The translations under genes and the position numbers were made by a program. A stretch of 44,668 nt of DNA from positions 2,849,857 through 2,894,524 of the forward strand of contig BFEA01000034.1 in assembly GCA_003427395.1 (NCBI GenBank), read 5' to 3'. The notes under the pieces are model-generated. The model ran no database searches. It saw only the letters and a program-made list of their open reading frames with translations, and was not told where the DNA came from. The DNA is from Chara braunii (lineage: Eukaryota > Streptophyta > Charophyceae > Charales > Characeae). This document shows, in pieces, positions 20,380 to 31,079 of this stretch (position 1 is its first letter; each line of letters starts with the position of its first letter).

Positions 20380-21540
20380 CATGTCCATCATCAGATTCAT
20401 CACGATGACGATTAAAGCCTCCTACCTACCCCTTCCCGTTGCCCCACCAAATCCATTCGGGCGATGGGTGTGCAATTGCGCGAAGTGGAAGAGACGTCGT
20501 CCTATATCCTATACTCCATCTGAGAGAATCTTTCACTTGCTGTTCGCGATGGAAGTGCATCTTCGGTCCTAAAGTGGAAAGATACACGCCATTTTCGGCT
20601 GATGTCCGCGACGGACGATATGGGCCTCGCCGCACTACTCTCCACATCTGTTAAATTAATTAAATTAAATAGGCGAGTGCAGCTTCGGTCCGAAAGTGGA
20701 AAGATACACGCCTTGTTCGCCTTTTCACATTGGCAAGTGGTGGAGCAGGCCCAATATGGGGTTATCCGTTTCGTTGACAAAAGAAAGAAAAATTCCAGGT
20801 CGCGGGACCAAGGCTGACAGATCCCGCGGCATCACCTGAATGATCGTAGGACACCTGTCTTTTTGAGTTGGTGCGACGCTCACTGATTGCCTGTTGGAAA
20901 GAGGCTTGGGCCCGCGTATGATCACAAGAGGACGGCACCAAATAAACCCGCGAAGACACACCAGATAAGCCCGGGAAAACTGAATTTGAACGACAGAACG
21001 ACCTGCACCTCCCGTGGCTGGTGGGACCATGCACCCCGGGCCAAATCCCCCTAGCAGCGTTGAATTTCCTCAATGCCTGAATCCTGACGTGTTTGAGGAA
21101 ATGTGCAGAAATCGCGTTGAGTTTCCTCGGCCGCACATCTCCACATATTCGCAGCCCGTCATTGAGACTTTCACAGTCGTCGAAATTTCAACGTCGGTGG
21201 TCGTCGGTGGTCGTCGGTGGTCGTCCGTGGTCGGTGGTAAGTGGTCGTCCGGAAGGGTGGGCATTTTGAGGTTTTGCGGCCTTGCAAGGGGCGGGTACAC
21301 TTAGGACATGGTCGCTCATGAGAATGTGAAAAAACAGCAAAAAGGAGTGGGCAGCAGGCAGGAGGCAGTAGTGGAAGAAACGGCAGGTCTGCCCCCATGT
21401 GTGTAGGAAGTTGAGCCCGTGCTTGGTGCAGGTCGAAATTGAACCCACGCTCGCCAAGGTCCAAACGACGCATGTTCAGCGGCCAATTCTGGCTCTCTCC
21501 CACACTCATGCAGGTCCAAACGATGCATGTTCAGCTGCCG
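20380..21540. other. 5' flank of SUVR with duplicated blocks
   Basis: The probable promoter side of the minus-strand SUVR gene; no gene seen. The block AGTGCATCTTCGGTCC...GTGGAAAGATACACGCC (about 20552-20594) recurs at about 20675-20716. A 10-bp minisatellite, GGTCGTCGGT-like, occupies about 21191-21250. A 53-bp tandem duplication, starting GGTCCAAACGACGCATG at about 21459 and again at about 21512, runs into the microsatellite that follows. Confidence 0.55.
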
Positions 21541-21547
21541 ATTCTGG

Positions 21548-21549
<2 letters not shown>

Positions 21550-21639
<90 letters not shown>

Positions 21640-21640
21640 N

Positions 21641-21682
<42 letters not shown>
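21550..21682 (+). repeat. Compound (CT)n(CA)n microsatellite with an unresolved base
   Basis: CT repeats from 21550 to 21618 switch directly to CA repeats to about 21682, with an n at 21640. The true length is probably unresolved in the assembly. Confidence 0.95.
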
Positions 21683-21686
<4 letters not shown>

Positions 21687-21699
21687 TACATTCATGCTT

Positions 21700-22925
21700 C
21701 CCCCTTTTTTTCCTTTTTTTCCCCCCTTTTTCTCCTTTTCTCTCTCTCTTTTTTTATATATAATTTTTTTTCCCGTAATTATGGAAAGTATCTCTTCCAA
21801 GATGTTTTCTTTGGAAGTTAGTTGGAAATATATGCTGATTGCATAAAGTACTGGGTAATGAGGGCCCTCAGTGTAATTTGGCCCTCTCCCCCAATGATTA
21901 AGTTGGGGTTCAGGTGTCGTTGTGGGATAGTGGAGTTATGCTGCTTGGTCGGTCCTCATTTCACCACCCCTTTCGACCTATGTTGCGGCATTCGTGTGGG
22001 ACAAAAACGAGTGGTGGTTTTTTTCGACCGTACGTGGTACCCACAAACTCCCCCCAACGGCCTGCGTACCTGTAGAGCAATCGAAACGCAATTTTCTGCA
22101 TGATGCCCACCCTGGCCTCCCCCTTCGGCCCGCGTTCTGGTGCTGGTGCCAATCTAGGTTGGTTCCGTGATCATGAACTGGGTATTAATCCCGTTCATTA
22201 GTATTTAAGTGTCAGTAAAATAACGATATCTCCCTCTCTCGATAGCGCTTATGATCGCGGCACCTGGAGTCAGTATAACTCATTGAGTCCATGGCCCCGC
22301 GCTCTTGCGCTATTATAGTACCTCTGGAGTGGAAGTGTTGATCTATCGCTGCTTGCCTGGTTATGGCCGCCCAGCCATCGATGTATTCTTCTTCCTCTCT
22401 CGCATAAGGCTATCTTCCTCTTGACCGCCTGCGTCTGCGTGGCGTGCAAAACTTAGCACGAGGCTTGTCGATTAGGCAAACTGGTGTTTGGTGGATGCGG
22501 TGTCGACCGCAGCAGGCATGGGCGATCAGGCGTCATCATCGGGAGGGGTAAACTCTTTGTAGTCTCCTCTAACTCCTAAACTGTTGATTCTTATTATTTC
22601 TGCTTTTTTCGTGGCTTATTTGGCCCTATCCCTTTCGACACGATAACTAAGGGTACTGTTCTCCCCTGATGATCCGATCACGGCAGGGATCGGTGAAAAA
22701 GCTTTTGGGACCTCTTGCCAACTACCCTATTGTTTCGTCGACACTGAGGGGTCGTTTAGTCGAATTGGGTTTTTTTCGGATGTGTGTATTTATACATGGT
22801 TCGTGTTGCTGCCTAAAGTTTGTCGATCTACCTTCCTTTGTGATTGATGAATGTGAGTTGTGTTTATAGGAATTGGTAAAATCCTGCTGAGACTGGCGTT
22901 CGACTTATCCATTGAAGTCACCCGA
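21700..22925. other. Intergenic DNA, nothing recognised
   Basis: T-rich at first, then mixed composition. No conserved ORF, tRNA, rRNA or transposon end recognised. Short open frames are unremarkable. Confidence 0.5.
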
Positions 22926-23379
22926 ATGGAGGCGGCTTACGTATCTGTGGCGATAGTCGCTATCTTCGCTATATTCCTTGCCCTATTAGCGTTCTTCATG
23001 ACTGCGGAGTTCGCTTCTTTGCGTGTCGTTGAGTATGGGTGTTGCGCCTTTAACTCCACGAGAACAACTCATCCGAAATTTTGTCGTAGGGAGTAGGGAG
23101 ATGTGGATCTTGGGCATATGGATGATTGTTTCCTCCTTGGTTATTGGTGTGTGGTCGTTGGCGGCAATCGCCATGATGAAGTTCTGGCGGGAGTTCTTGG
23201 TATTCGAAATGGCGGGTGAAGGCGTGTGTTGGGAAACGGAGAGGAGTAAGGGCGTTCATCTCGGGTTTCTGCCGCTTTCGTTGCTTGCAGCACTTAGCAT
23301 TCTTTTGACGTTTTGGAAAACGAGCTCATGGGCCTTCTTCCTAATCTACTTAGGGTCACTGGGTGATGAGTCATGTTAA
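22926..23379 (+). pseudogene. Unrecognised membrane-type ORF pair, frame-shifted
   Basis: A frame starting at ATG 22926 (MEAAYVSVAIVAIFAIF) encodes a strongly hydrophobic segment and ends at 23096. A second frame, 23023-23379, carries further hydrophobic stretches (MWILGIWMIVSSLVIG; LPLSLLAALSILLTFW). Together they resemble a multi-pass membrane protein split by one frame change, or exons of one gene; TTTATAG just before 22870 could be a splice acceptor. No family is recognised and no function can be given. Confidence 0.3.
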
Positions 23380-24790
23380 TAAGGGAAGGGGAGGTGTGGG
23401 GTAATGAATTGGAGCTCGAATCACGATGCGGTGCTTTTGCAGATGGGTGGTGAAGGAGGGTTGTGGGTGAAAGCTTCTTCACATTGAAATTGCATAGTTT
23501 CCCGGGTCATGGGAGCTGGTCGACGCCTACTTGCTCTATGATGATTTCGAGGTGTACGAGGAGATTCGACTTTACGAGTTGCTACTGGTGTACAGATGGA
23601 TGGGTGGGATGAGTACGACGCAAGTACTGAAGTTTAGTTGGGATAAGAGTTGTAATGGTATCGATTGTTTGGGAGGCCGCTCGTCGTCTGGTTTTATGAC
23701 GTTGATGGTCGAAACCCCGTAATAACTCGGCGACACCGCGAAGATCCGAGTGTGATATATTCCTCCTGTTTAGACAGTGTCCATGGCTACTGTGTATCGT
23801 GATGAATTTGGACGTTGATCTTGGATTGCTGCATCTGGTCAGGGATGTATGCTGAGAGTTAACAGGGTGGTGCTGGTATCTCGCCCATCGTAACTTGCAA
23901 TATTTTCTTGAGTGATTGTTGCAATCTTCCGTGGTGTTTTTGGTTTATCTGTTGATACTCTAATGGTTTCTTCCATCGAAGCTTGTAGTTATTGGTTTGC
24001 TCTGTACTTCTTGTTCAATATGCTTGCCTATATATCTATCAACCTGGAGTTACGTTGTATTTCAAAAAATTCTTTTTGAAAATTCTGTTTAAATGGACTC
24101 TGGTGGTTTCATTGTTATTTGTCTATTGGTCATCGGATGTTTAAAGATCTATAGATAAATATTTATAATTTTTCGGTGAAAAGGTGTCTGCCTTAGGATT
24201 TTACAAACGATAATTGAGTGAAATGTTATCCAACTACATGACCCTATGTTATGTCTCGAGATAATTACTTTCATGGATTCTCTTAGTGACTGATGCTACT
24301 ATTTATCCTATCACGAGGCCTGAGTATATCACCAATCGTAGCCAACCTACTGGGCGGATTCCTTTCCTTGGTCGCACAAAATTCGCAATTACTCTTTGAG
24401 GTGTTTAATAGTCGGTTAAAAAGTTTCTGTATTCCAAGCAAAAAACCCTCATGGGGAAATCAGTTTTGCCTTTCCTTGTTGCCCATACAAATTGGATCTG
24501 TGATCGTCGTAATAAGGCACAATTGTTCTATTTTGTTTGCTGCGCGGATATTCGCGCGGTGGCTTCCTGTTCGTAATAAAACATACACATAGAAGGGGTT
24601 ATTTTTAAGTCTCCTCTGTAGCCATCAATGGGGGTCGATTCCTCCTTGTCAAACATATCGATAATATTTTTTGCCTTATGACATATTATTTGATCCTTGA
24701 TATGGGTAGGAGGAAGCAAAATGATTCCCTTATTCCGTGGAAGAATGGTTGTTGCTAATAAAACCACAAAATTTTATTAAACACTGACAT
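23380..24790. other. AT-rich intergenic DNA, no gene supported
   Basis: Composition becomes AT-rich from about 23900. AATAAA-like motifs occur near 24575 and 24757. A 99-codon plus-strand frame (24293-24592) is hydrophobic without motif. Nothing is assignable. Confidence 0.5.
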
Positions 24791-24799
24791 TAAAATGTC

Positions 24800-25989
24800 G
24801 TGCTTCGTTTGTGTGTGCAACAAAAACCTACTTTAACGCCAAATGGCTTGTATGCGGATTTGGTGCAGGGGGGTCAATCGTGGTTGGATGAATTCAAAAC
24901 ACCGTCACGTCTCGCACAAGCATCAATTGCCTTAGCTAACCCGGTGGTCTTGGATTTTGTTAGGGCCAATTCTTTCAATGTTCTTCCCCCCTACCCGCCA
25001 CTTTTGTCTATCCTGCGTTTCAATAACTGGGCGGACCTAATCTGGGCAGCATCGTATGATGCATCTTATTTTCTGCAGGTTACTAGGGATTTCGTGGAAA
25101 GGGTCAAAGACGTGGTCGACGGGGACAACTGACCCATGTCTCCATAATAGATGAGTTAGCCTTGAAGGAGAAAATCTTCGTTGATCTCTAGGGGGCCAAA
25201 TCGGCCTTCCATAATGGGTTGGTAACTGTCCCAGTCACTGAATCCTTTGAATCTGACTCGGATTGTGATGGGTTGGACCTCACCGATGAGGAAAAGCGCT
25301 TCCACGCTGCTGAGCTGGCAAAAACTCAGCAAGGCCTTAGCAGTGGTATGGCTAAGGATAAGCGTAAATCGGTTTCCAAGTACATGAGGAATGCTTTCCT
25401 CCCGTTAGCTCCTAGTAGGTGGATTGAGTCGCAGTTGGCGGGACTCAACGACAAGGTCTGGGAACTCGAGACCTTCAACCACTCTGCTCCCATTAGCATT
25501 AATGCGTATCAGCTCCTTGCTTCCATCACGGAAGCTGAAATTGACCTGTGTTTGAACAAGGCACTGAACGAGGATACGGAGCTCATCAAGGGTCCGTATC
25601 CGATTGGTCCTGATGCTATGGCCTTACCACCGGTGGGACACTTTGATCGTTCCAAGTGTTCCGTGTCCGGCTCGCAGCTACAAATCAAAAGTTTTTGTGT
25701 TGCAAGGAGCCCTGATGTTATCTCTGAACTAAAGAGAATCTGGAATGTCGGGCGTCCCTTCCTCAAGTGCAGATGCATTGAAGAAGGGAAGGAGGACTGC
25801 AAAACCACTATCACGTGGTTCGACCATGTCTTATGGTATTTGCTTGCCAACATTGATTTTTTGTATCCTGCTGCTCCCTCTCTCAGAGCCAGGATCAGGG
25901 CCTTGAGGAACCTTCTCAAGAAAAAGTGGAGAGCCCCCATCCTCGCGTCCATCGTCTTTTCGCACATGAGATGCGTTGCCGAAAGATGA
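24800..25989 (+). pseudogene. Unrecognised protein-coding remnant
   Basis: Frame 1 (24800-25132) contains RLAQASIALANPVVLDFVRA. Near 25120 the reading shifts, continuing as SIIDELALKEKIFVDL, a TAG at 25189-25191, then GAKSAFHNGL and a long open segment to 25989 with an acidic start (ESFESDSDCDGLDLTDEE), FLPLAPSRWIESQLAGL and a basic C-terminus. Sense coherence across the shift and stop suggests one decayed gene, or exons with introns; CTTATTTTCTGCAG near 25065-25078 looks like an acceptor. It may be a lineage-specific or transposon-borne protein; no known family. Confidence 0.4.
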
Positions 25990-26350
25990 TGCGGCGCAGC
26001 AGCAGACATTGACTCGCCACGGTCAACTCCCACACTGCGTCAAAATTGCGTCCGCAGTCAAGGACCCTAGCGCTTCGTTTGGACTTCCCCTGGGCTGAAA
26101 CCGAGGGAAAGATGGCGCGACAGTACGGTCCCCTGGAGACCTAATCTTCCTCGTTGGACTGGACCGACGCGGCCGCAATGGGCCAATTAGTGGGGTCCGG
26201 TCCAAACGGCACTTGAAACGGACCAAGGGTTAGCGAGATATTCAAGTTTGACCGGTTAGAACCGGACCGACACGACCGCTTAACCCGGCCAGGAAAGGAA
26301 CAACCCTAAGTAGCCATATAGATGAACAGCCAGACCCGAATAAATAAAAT
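25990..26350. other. Unassigned DNA before the repeat-rich block
   Basis: No gene. Contains short direct repeats of GGACCGAC and GGTCCGGTCC/ACCGGACC motifs (about 26155-26300). It could be the start of the long repeat-bearing LTR-like region, but no TG boundary or target duplication can be fixed. Confidence 0.35.
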
Positions 26351-26357
26351 AGGGTCA

Positions 26358-26660
26358 TGTGCTATTTTTAGCGCGGGACTGACTGTTCATTTCCCAAAGT
26401 CGGGCCTGCGCCAGTCCCGTTCAAAGAATAACACAGCCCCACGTTATTTTTAGCGTGGGACTGCCTGTTCATCTACCGAGGACTGGGCCTGCGCCAGTCC
26501 CGTTCTAAAAATAGCACAAATCCTCACCATTTTTAGCATGGGACTGACTGTTCATCTATCAGGGACTGGGCCTGCGCCAGTTCCGTTCTAAAAATAGGAC
26601 TGACTGTTCATATCCCGAGGTCGGGACTGCTGCTATTTTTAGCACAGGCCCGGTCTAGAG
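26358..26660 (+). repeat. ~84-bp tandem repeat with self-complementary unit ends
   Basis: About 3.5 copies. Units start near 26358, 26441 and 26526, with a partial unit near 26600. Each begins TATTTTTAGCGTGGGACTG-like and ends CAGTCCCGTTCTAAAAATAG-like, so the two ends of a unit are complementary and can fold. It lies just upstream of a TATA box, the position of U3 enhancer repeats in LTRs. Confidence 0.8.
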
Positions 26661-26718
26661 TTTGACCACAACCCCGACCATGGGACTGCAGCACAGCCCG
26701 ATCACCAGGCCTCTCCAT

Positions 26719-26726
26719 TATAAAAG
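26719..26726 (+). promoter_or_regulatory. TATA box candidate (TATAAAAG)
   Basis: TATAAAAG follows the 84-bp repeats and precedes a purine-rich leader (GATCAGATCAGACAGATCAG). The layout resembles U3-R of a retrotransposon LTR. The start site is not determinable here. Confidence 0.5.
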
Positions 26727-27214
26727 AGAGGCCACGTCACCCAAGAACACAGATCACACGGATCGGAGATCAGATCAGACAGATCAGCATACGCGGCACA
26801 CGCGGCTGGAGCACTTCAGCCTTGGCAGAACGACAAGAGGCGGAGAGCATGAGTCAAAGATCAGCGACTTGCCAGCAGGAGCAAGAGAGGAGCACGGAGC
26901 AGGAGGCAAGAGAGTCGAGCGGAAGGCAAGTCAGGGAAGGTATAAGGAAAAGGGGGGGGCAAGACTGGCCTCCCACTTTCCCTTTCTCATTCCCTTTCCT
27001 CTCTCTCTTCTCATCTTCCCTTTCACTCCCTCTTCTTTTCCAACCGCCTCCATTCCCCTGTCACTCACCCTCCGTGAGCTGTGTATGTGCCGTATCTGAT
27101 CTGAGAGCACTTGCCTGAACCTTGTATCTGATTGGTCATAAACTTTGAGCTCATCTGAGGGTCGTGATCAAACTGTGTGCTTGCGCACACTTGAGAGTTG
27201 AAGCCGAACTGAGT

Positions 27215-27800
27215 CTGCGCACACTGTATTTAAGGGCAACTTTTGACTGTGTCCGCGCGGTTGCATTAGGCACCGAGGCATCAAGCCGAGTTTGAGACTG
27301 CCAGCGCAGTCCCTCTGAGTAACAAGCCGAGTTTGAGACTGCCAGCGTAGTCCCACTGAGTAACAAGCCGAGTTTGAGACTGCCAGCGCAGTCCCACTGA
27401 GTAAACGAGACGATTTTAAGACTGCCAGTGCAATCCCTCTGAGTAACGAGCCNCCAGTGCAATCCCTCTGAGTAACGAGCCGAGTTTAAGACTGCCAGCG
27501 CAGTCCCTCAGAGTAACAAGCCGAGTTTGAGACTGCCAGCGCAGTCCCTCTGAGTAACAAGCCAAGTTTGAGATTGTCAGCGCAGTCCCACTAAGTAAAC
27601 AAGCCGATTTTGTGACTGCTAGCGCAGTCATACTAAGTAAACAAGCCGATTTTGTGAATGCCAGCGTAGTCCCACTAAGTAAACAAGCCGATTTTGTGAC
27701 TGTTAGCGCAGTCATACCGAGTTCCAAGCTGATTTGAGACTGCCAGCACAGTCACGCTGAGTAACAAGTCGATTTGGAGACTGCTGACGCAGTCACACCA
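27215..27800 (+). repeat. Minisatellite A, ~41 bp, about a dozen copies
   Basis: Unit core GAGTTTGAGACTGCCAGCG, then CAGTCCCTCTGAGTAACAAG, with 41- to 43-bp spacing. Each unit carries a small hairpin GACTG-CCAGCG-CAGTC. An n at 27453 is flanked on both sides by the same ~29-bp sequence, so copy number at that spot is doubtful. Confidence 0.9.
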
Positions 27801-27984
27801 GCCATACCAAATATCAAGACGATTCAGACTTTAGGCAGATTGCATAGTCACATTGAGCATTTCGCTGTGCGCAGCACTACACTTGAGGGCCATATCTGAG
27901 GGCCATATCCGGGCCATATCTGAGGGCCATAGCCGAAAAGTGCACCGTTCGCTGTTCGCACCATACTAGAAAGCCATTTCTGAA

Positions 27985-28345
27985 TGGTGCTATTCGTAGA
28001 GAGCAATTTCTGAACAGTGCCATTTTCACAAGTGTTATTTCTAAACAGTGTTATTTCGCAAGTGCTATTTTTGAACAGTGACATTTTCACAAGTGATATT
28101 TCTGAACAGTGCTATTTCGCAAGTGCTATTTCTGAACAGTGTTATTGCGCAAGTGCTATTTCTGAACAGTGATGTTTGCACAAGTGCTATTTCTGAACAG
28201 TGTCATTTTCGCAAGTGTTATTTCTGAACAGTGCCATTGCGCAAGTGCTATTTCTGAACAGTGCCATTTTCGCAAGTGCTATTTTTGAACAGTGCCATTT
28301 CGCAAGAGCCTTTTCTGAACAGTGTCATTTTCGCAAGGGCTATTT
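27985..28345 (+). repeat. Minisatellite B, ~31 bp, about a dozen copies
   Basis: Unit GTGCTATTTCTGAACAGTGC followed by CATTTTCGCAA, with some units 2 to 3 bp shorter. It begins gradually from degenerate forms near 27940. Confidence 0.9.
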
Positions 28346-28720
28346 AAGAGTATTGTGCTATTCGTCAGAACCATTACTGAACAATGTGCTATTTGTTATG
28401 GTCATTACTGAGCATTGTGCTATTTGTTAGAACCATTACTGAGCAATGTGCTATTTGTCAGGGCCATTACTAAGCATTGTGCTATTTGTCAGGGCTATTA
28501 CTGAGCAATGTGCTATTTGTCAGGGCCATTACCGAGCATTGTGCTATTTGTCAGGGCCATTACTGAGCATTGTGCTATTTGTCAGGGCCATTACTGAGCA
28601 TTGCGCTATTCGTCAGGGCCATTACTGAGCATTGTGCTATTCGTCAGGGCCATTACTGAGCATTGTGCTATTGTCAGGACCATATCTGAGCATTGTGCCA
28701 TTTGCATCTGTGCACTGTTG
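28345..28720 (+). repeat. Minisatellite C, 31 bp, about twelve copies
   Basis: Unit GTGCTATTTGTCAGGGCCAT followed by TACTGAGCATT, same period as B and sharing GTGCTATTT. Transitional units near 28345-28440 (ACTGAACAATGTGCTATT) link the two, so C probably evolved from B. Confidence 0.9.
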
Positions 28721-28890
28721 CACACTGAGATTAAGAATCATTTTGCTATTCACATCTGTGCGCTGTTGCGCACTATGACTGAGAATCATTTTGTTATTCC
28801 CAACTGTGCGCTGTTTCGCACCATGACTGAGGGCCATTTTTCAGTTGTCCGTAGCTGTGCGCTGTTGCGAGTGATGATCATAAATGACCA
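28720..28890 (+). repeat. Minisatellite D, ~57 bp, about three copies
   Basis: Units contain CATCTGTGC(A/G)CTGTTGC and GACTGAGAATCATTTTG. Similar wording (CGCTGTTCGCACCATACT) occurs before minisatellite B near 27950, so this family is interleaved with the others. Confidence 0.75.
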
Positions 28891-29063
28891 ACCCCGAACC
28901 AGGGTACCAGTGTCTGTTTCAACTGAGTACTTATTCTGCATTTTATGACAATAGTGGCCAGGCCCTAAGAGAAGGCCAAGTCTTGCGCAGTAATCACTCC
29001 GTCCTATTACAAGCAGTAGTATATTGGCCCCAAGCAAAATTGAATTTAGATAATTATTTTTTA

Positions 29064-29290
29064 ATGCGCGCCCGCGGGCGCCCAGATCAGATAATAATTT
29101 TCAGTGCGCGCCCGCGCGCGCCCAGATCAGATAATTCTTTTCAGTGCGCGTCCGCGCGCACCCAGATCAGATAATTATTTTCAGTGCGCGCCCGCGCGCC
29201 CAGATCAGATAATTATTTTTCAGCACGCCCGCGCCCGCCTAGATCAGATATTTATTTTCAGTGCGTGGCTGCGCGCGCCCAGACCAGATA
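29064..29290 (+). repeat. Minisatellite E, 40 bp, alternating GC and AT blocks
   Basis: Unit GCGCGCCCGCGCGCGCCCAG followed by ATCAGATAATTATTTTCAGT, about 5.5 copies. The GC half is near-perfect alternating purine-pyrimidine (Z-DNA-prone); the other half is AT-rich. Confidence 0.9.
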
Positions 29291-29800
29291 TTGCGCGCCC
29301 AAGCTTGAGAGTGCGCGCACATGCGCGTCCAAGCTTGATATTGCTGTTAGAGTGCGCGTCCAAGCTTGATATTGCTGTTAGAGTAAGCGCCCATGCGCGC
29401 CCAAGCTATTGATGTTAGAGTGCGTGCCCATGCGCGCCCAAGCTTGAGAGTGCGCGCCCATGAGCGCCTAAGCTTGATATTGTAGCTAGAGTGCGCGCCC
29501 ATGCGCGCCCAAGCTTGAGAGTGTGCGCCCATGCGCGCCCAAGCTTGGTATTGCAGTTAAAGTGCGCGCCCATGCGCGCCCAAGCATGGCATAGCAGTTA
29601 GAGTGCACGCCCGTGTGCGCCCAGGCTGGATATAGTTATTTGAGCACACGCCCATGTGCACTTGCGCTGGATATGTGTGTGCCCAGGCTAGATATAGTTA
29701 TTTGAGTGCGCGCCCAAGTGCACTTGCGTTGGATATGTGTGCGCCCAGGCTAGATATAGTCGTTTGAGTGCGATCCCATGTATGCCCGAGCATAGGATTG
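29290..29800 (+). repeat. Minisatellite F, 30- to 60-bp units built on GCGCGCCCATGCGCGCCCA
   Basis: Units of about 41 bp (AGCTTGATATTGCTGTTAGA then GTGCGCGCCCATGCGCGCCC) alternate with 30-bp short forms. From 29620 they grade into longer units with GGATATAGTTATTTGAG and GTGCACTTGCG. Confidence 0.85.
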
Positions 29801-29999
29801 CTAGCTGGGATGATTTACCATCACGCTCCCGTTCATTTATTTCCTTGCAGATCAGCATCACCTCATCCACGTGATTCTTTCCCTCGCACGAGGAGCAGTG
29901 GCAGTTCAGTCCCTGCACAGATGATGTGGCTCAGTCTAGCCCCAGTACATTCAACATTTACGACTGGTCCCTGTGCATGAGATGTTCTACTGATCAGTT

Positions 30000-30360
30000 G
30001 CGGGCCCCTTCAGGCGGGCCCACTAATAGAGATTGTTGCTGATCAGCCGGGCCCTTCAGGCGGGCCTACTTGAGATTGAGTTGCTGATTTGGCCGGGCCC
30101 CTTCAGGCGGGCCCACCTGTCGAGATTGTTGCAGTTTTTCAGCCAGGCCCCTTCAAGCGGGCCCTTTCTTTTGAGATAGCTGTTGTTCAGGCGGGCCCAT
30201 TCAGACCGGCTTTATATTGAGTTGCTGTTCAAACAGGCCTATTCAGGCAGGCCGCATATGGAGTTGCAGTTCAGTCAGGCCGTTCAGATAGGCTTCCACA
30301 TTGAGTTGCTGATTGCTATCCGACCAGGTCTTGGAGGGAGTATCTGCATCAGTGAGAGAG
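30000..30360 (+). repeat. Minisatellite G, ~50 bp, about six copies
   Basis: Unit TTGCTGATCAGCCGGGCCCC then TTCAGGCGGGCCCAC, degenerating to the right. GGGCCC(C)TTCAGGCGGGCCC can self-pair. Confidence 0.8.
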
Positions 30361-30388
30361 TGCATTCCATCCAAGCTGGCCCGACGTC

Positions 30389-30876
30389 GTGAGACTACCC
30401 CTAAGTGGGGTAGATTGATTGAGAGGTTCTGCTACAGACATACGGAACATCAGAGTTTCACTATCAGGGCTTATGAGTCCTCGACCTCGAGACACACGCT
30501 CGTGATCACCTACTCGGTGAAGGGGGCAGAGACGGGAGTGAAGGGCACCACATACGACAGGATTGCGGATTACAAATTTCGCAGGGAGAGCTATTAGAGG
30601 GACAACTGGCTGCACGTGGTGTTCCCTCGCGTACCTTCAGCTCCTGGGGGTGTGCTCTTCGATTTTGACGGATGCAACCCCAAACCCCTTAGTGAGCCCC
30701 GCAACAAGGAGAAGAGGCGGAAGGACGACCGGATCCACAGAGAGATAACCAGATCCGGAATCCCAATCACTACATATGTCCCGAAATCAGAGACAGATGA
30801 GTCGGATTTGGAAGCCTGTTCTGTGAGTGACCTTGATCTTGGCGATTATTTCGACTGGGACACTCATAGGGGTTGA
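30389..30876 (+). pseudogene. Degenerate ORF, possible upstream copy of the repeat-domain family
   Basis: Reads KWGRLIERFCYRHTEHQSF, continuing through HTLVITYSVKGAETG and RRESY to a TAG at 30596-30598. A shifted frame then reads VFPRVPSAPGGVLFDFDGCN, KPLSEPRNKEKRRK and an acidic tail (DLDLGDYFDWDTHRG). Fragments RRESY-x-x-x-W and FP-x-x-P...G-x-N-x-x-P resemble the domain array at 32188-34728. Homology is judged by eye and weak. No known function. Confidence 0.35.
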
Positions 30877-31079
30877 GTTGTGGACAGCGACAGGAGCGCT
30901 GGAGACCAGTGAGCGGAGACGTCGGAGGGCGACATTGAGGAGGATCGCACGTCTTCTTGCACGGTATCTTCTTGAGGGTGATTGACTCCTACATGTCAGA
31001 CGACCCTGGGTGTGAGACAGTTATTGGTCCCCCAAGAGGGGAGGGTCTGGTCCCATAGCTTGGAGATGGCTATAGTCAT

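Noticed and set aside
21550-21682. Open frames across the CT/CA microsatellite
   Set aside because: Dinucleotide repeats are open in several frames by chance; not genes.
27215-28720. Regular 31- and 41-bp repeats resembling a CRISPR array
   Set aside because: There are no unique spacers between conserved repeats; whole units are tandemly repeated and diverge gradually. The context is eukaryotic and no cas genes are present.
29064-29620. Arg/Ala/Pro-rich ORFs through the GCGCGCCC repeats
   Set aside because: Products simply repeat the minisatellite unit and change frame with unit length.
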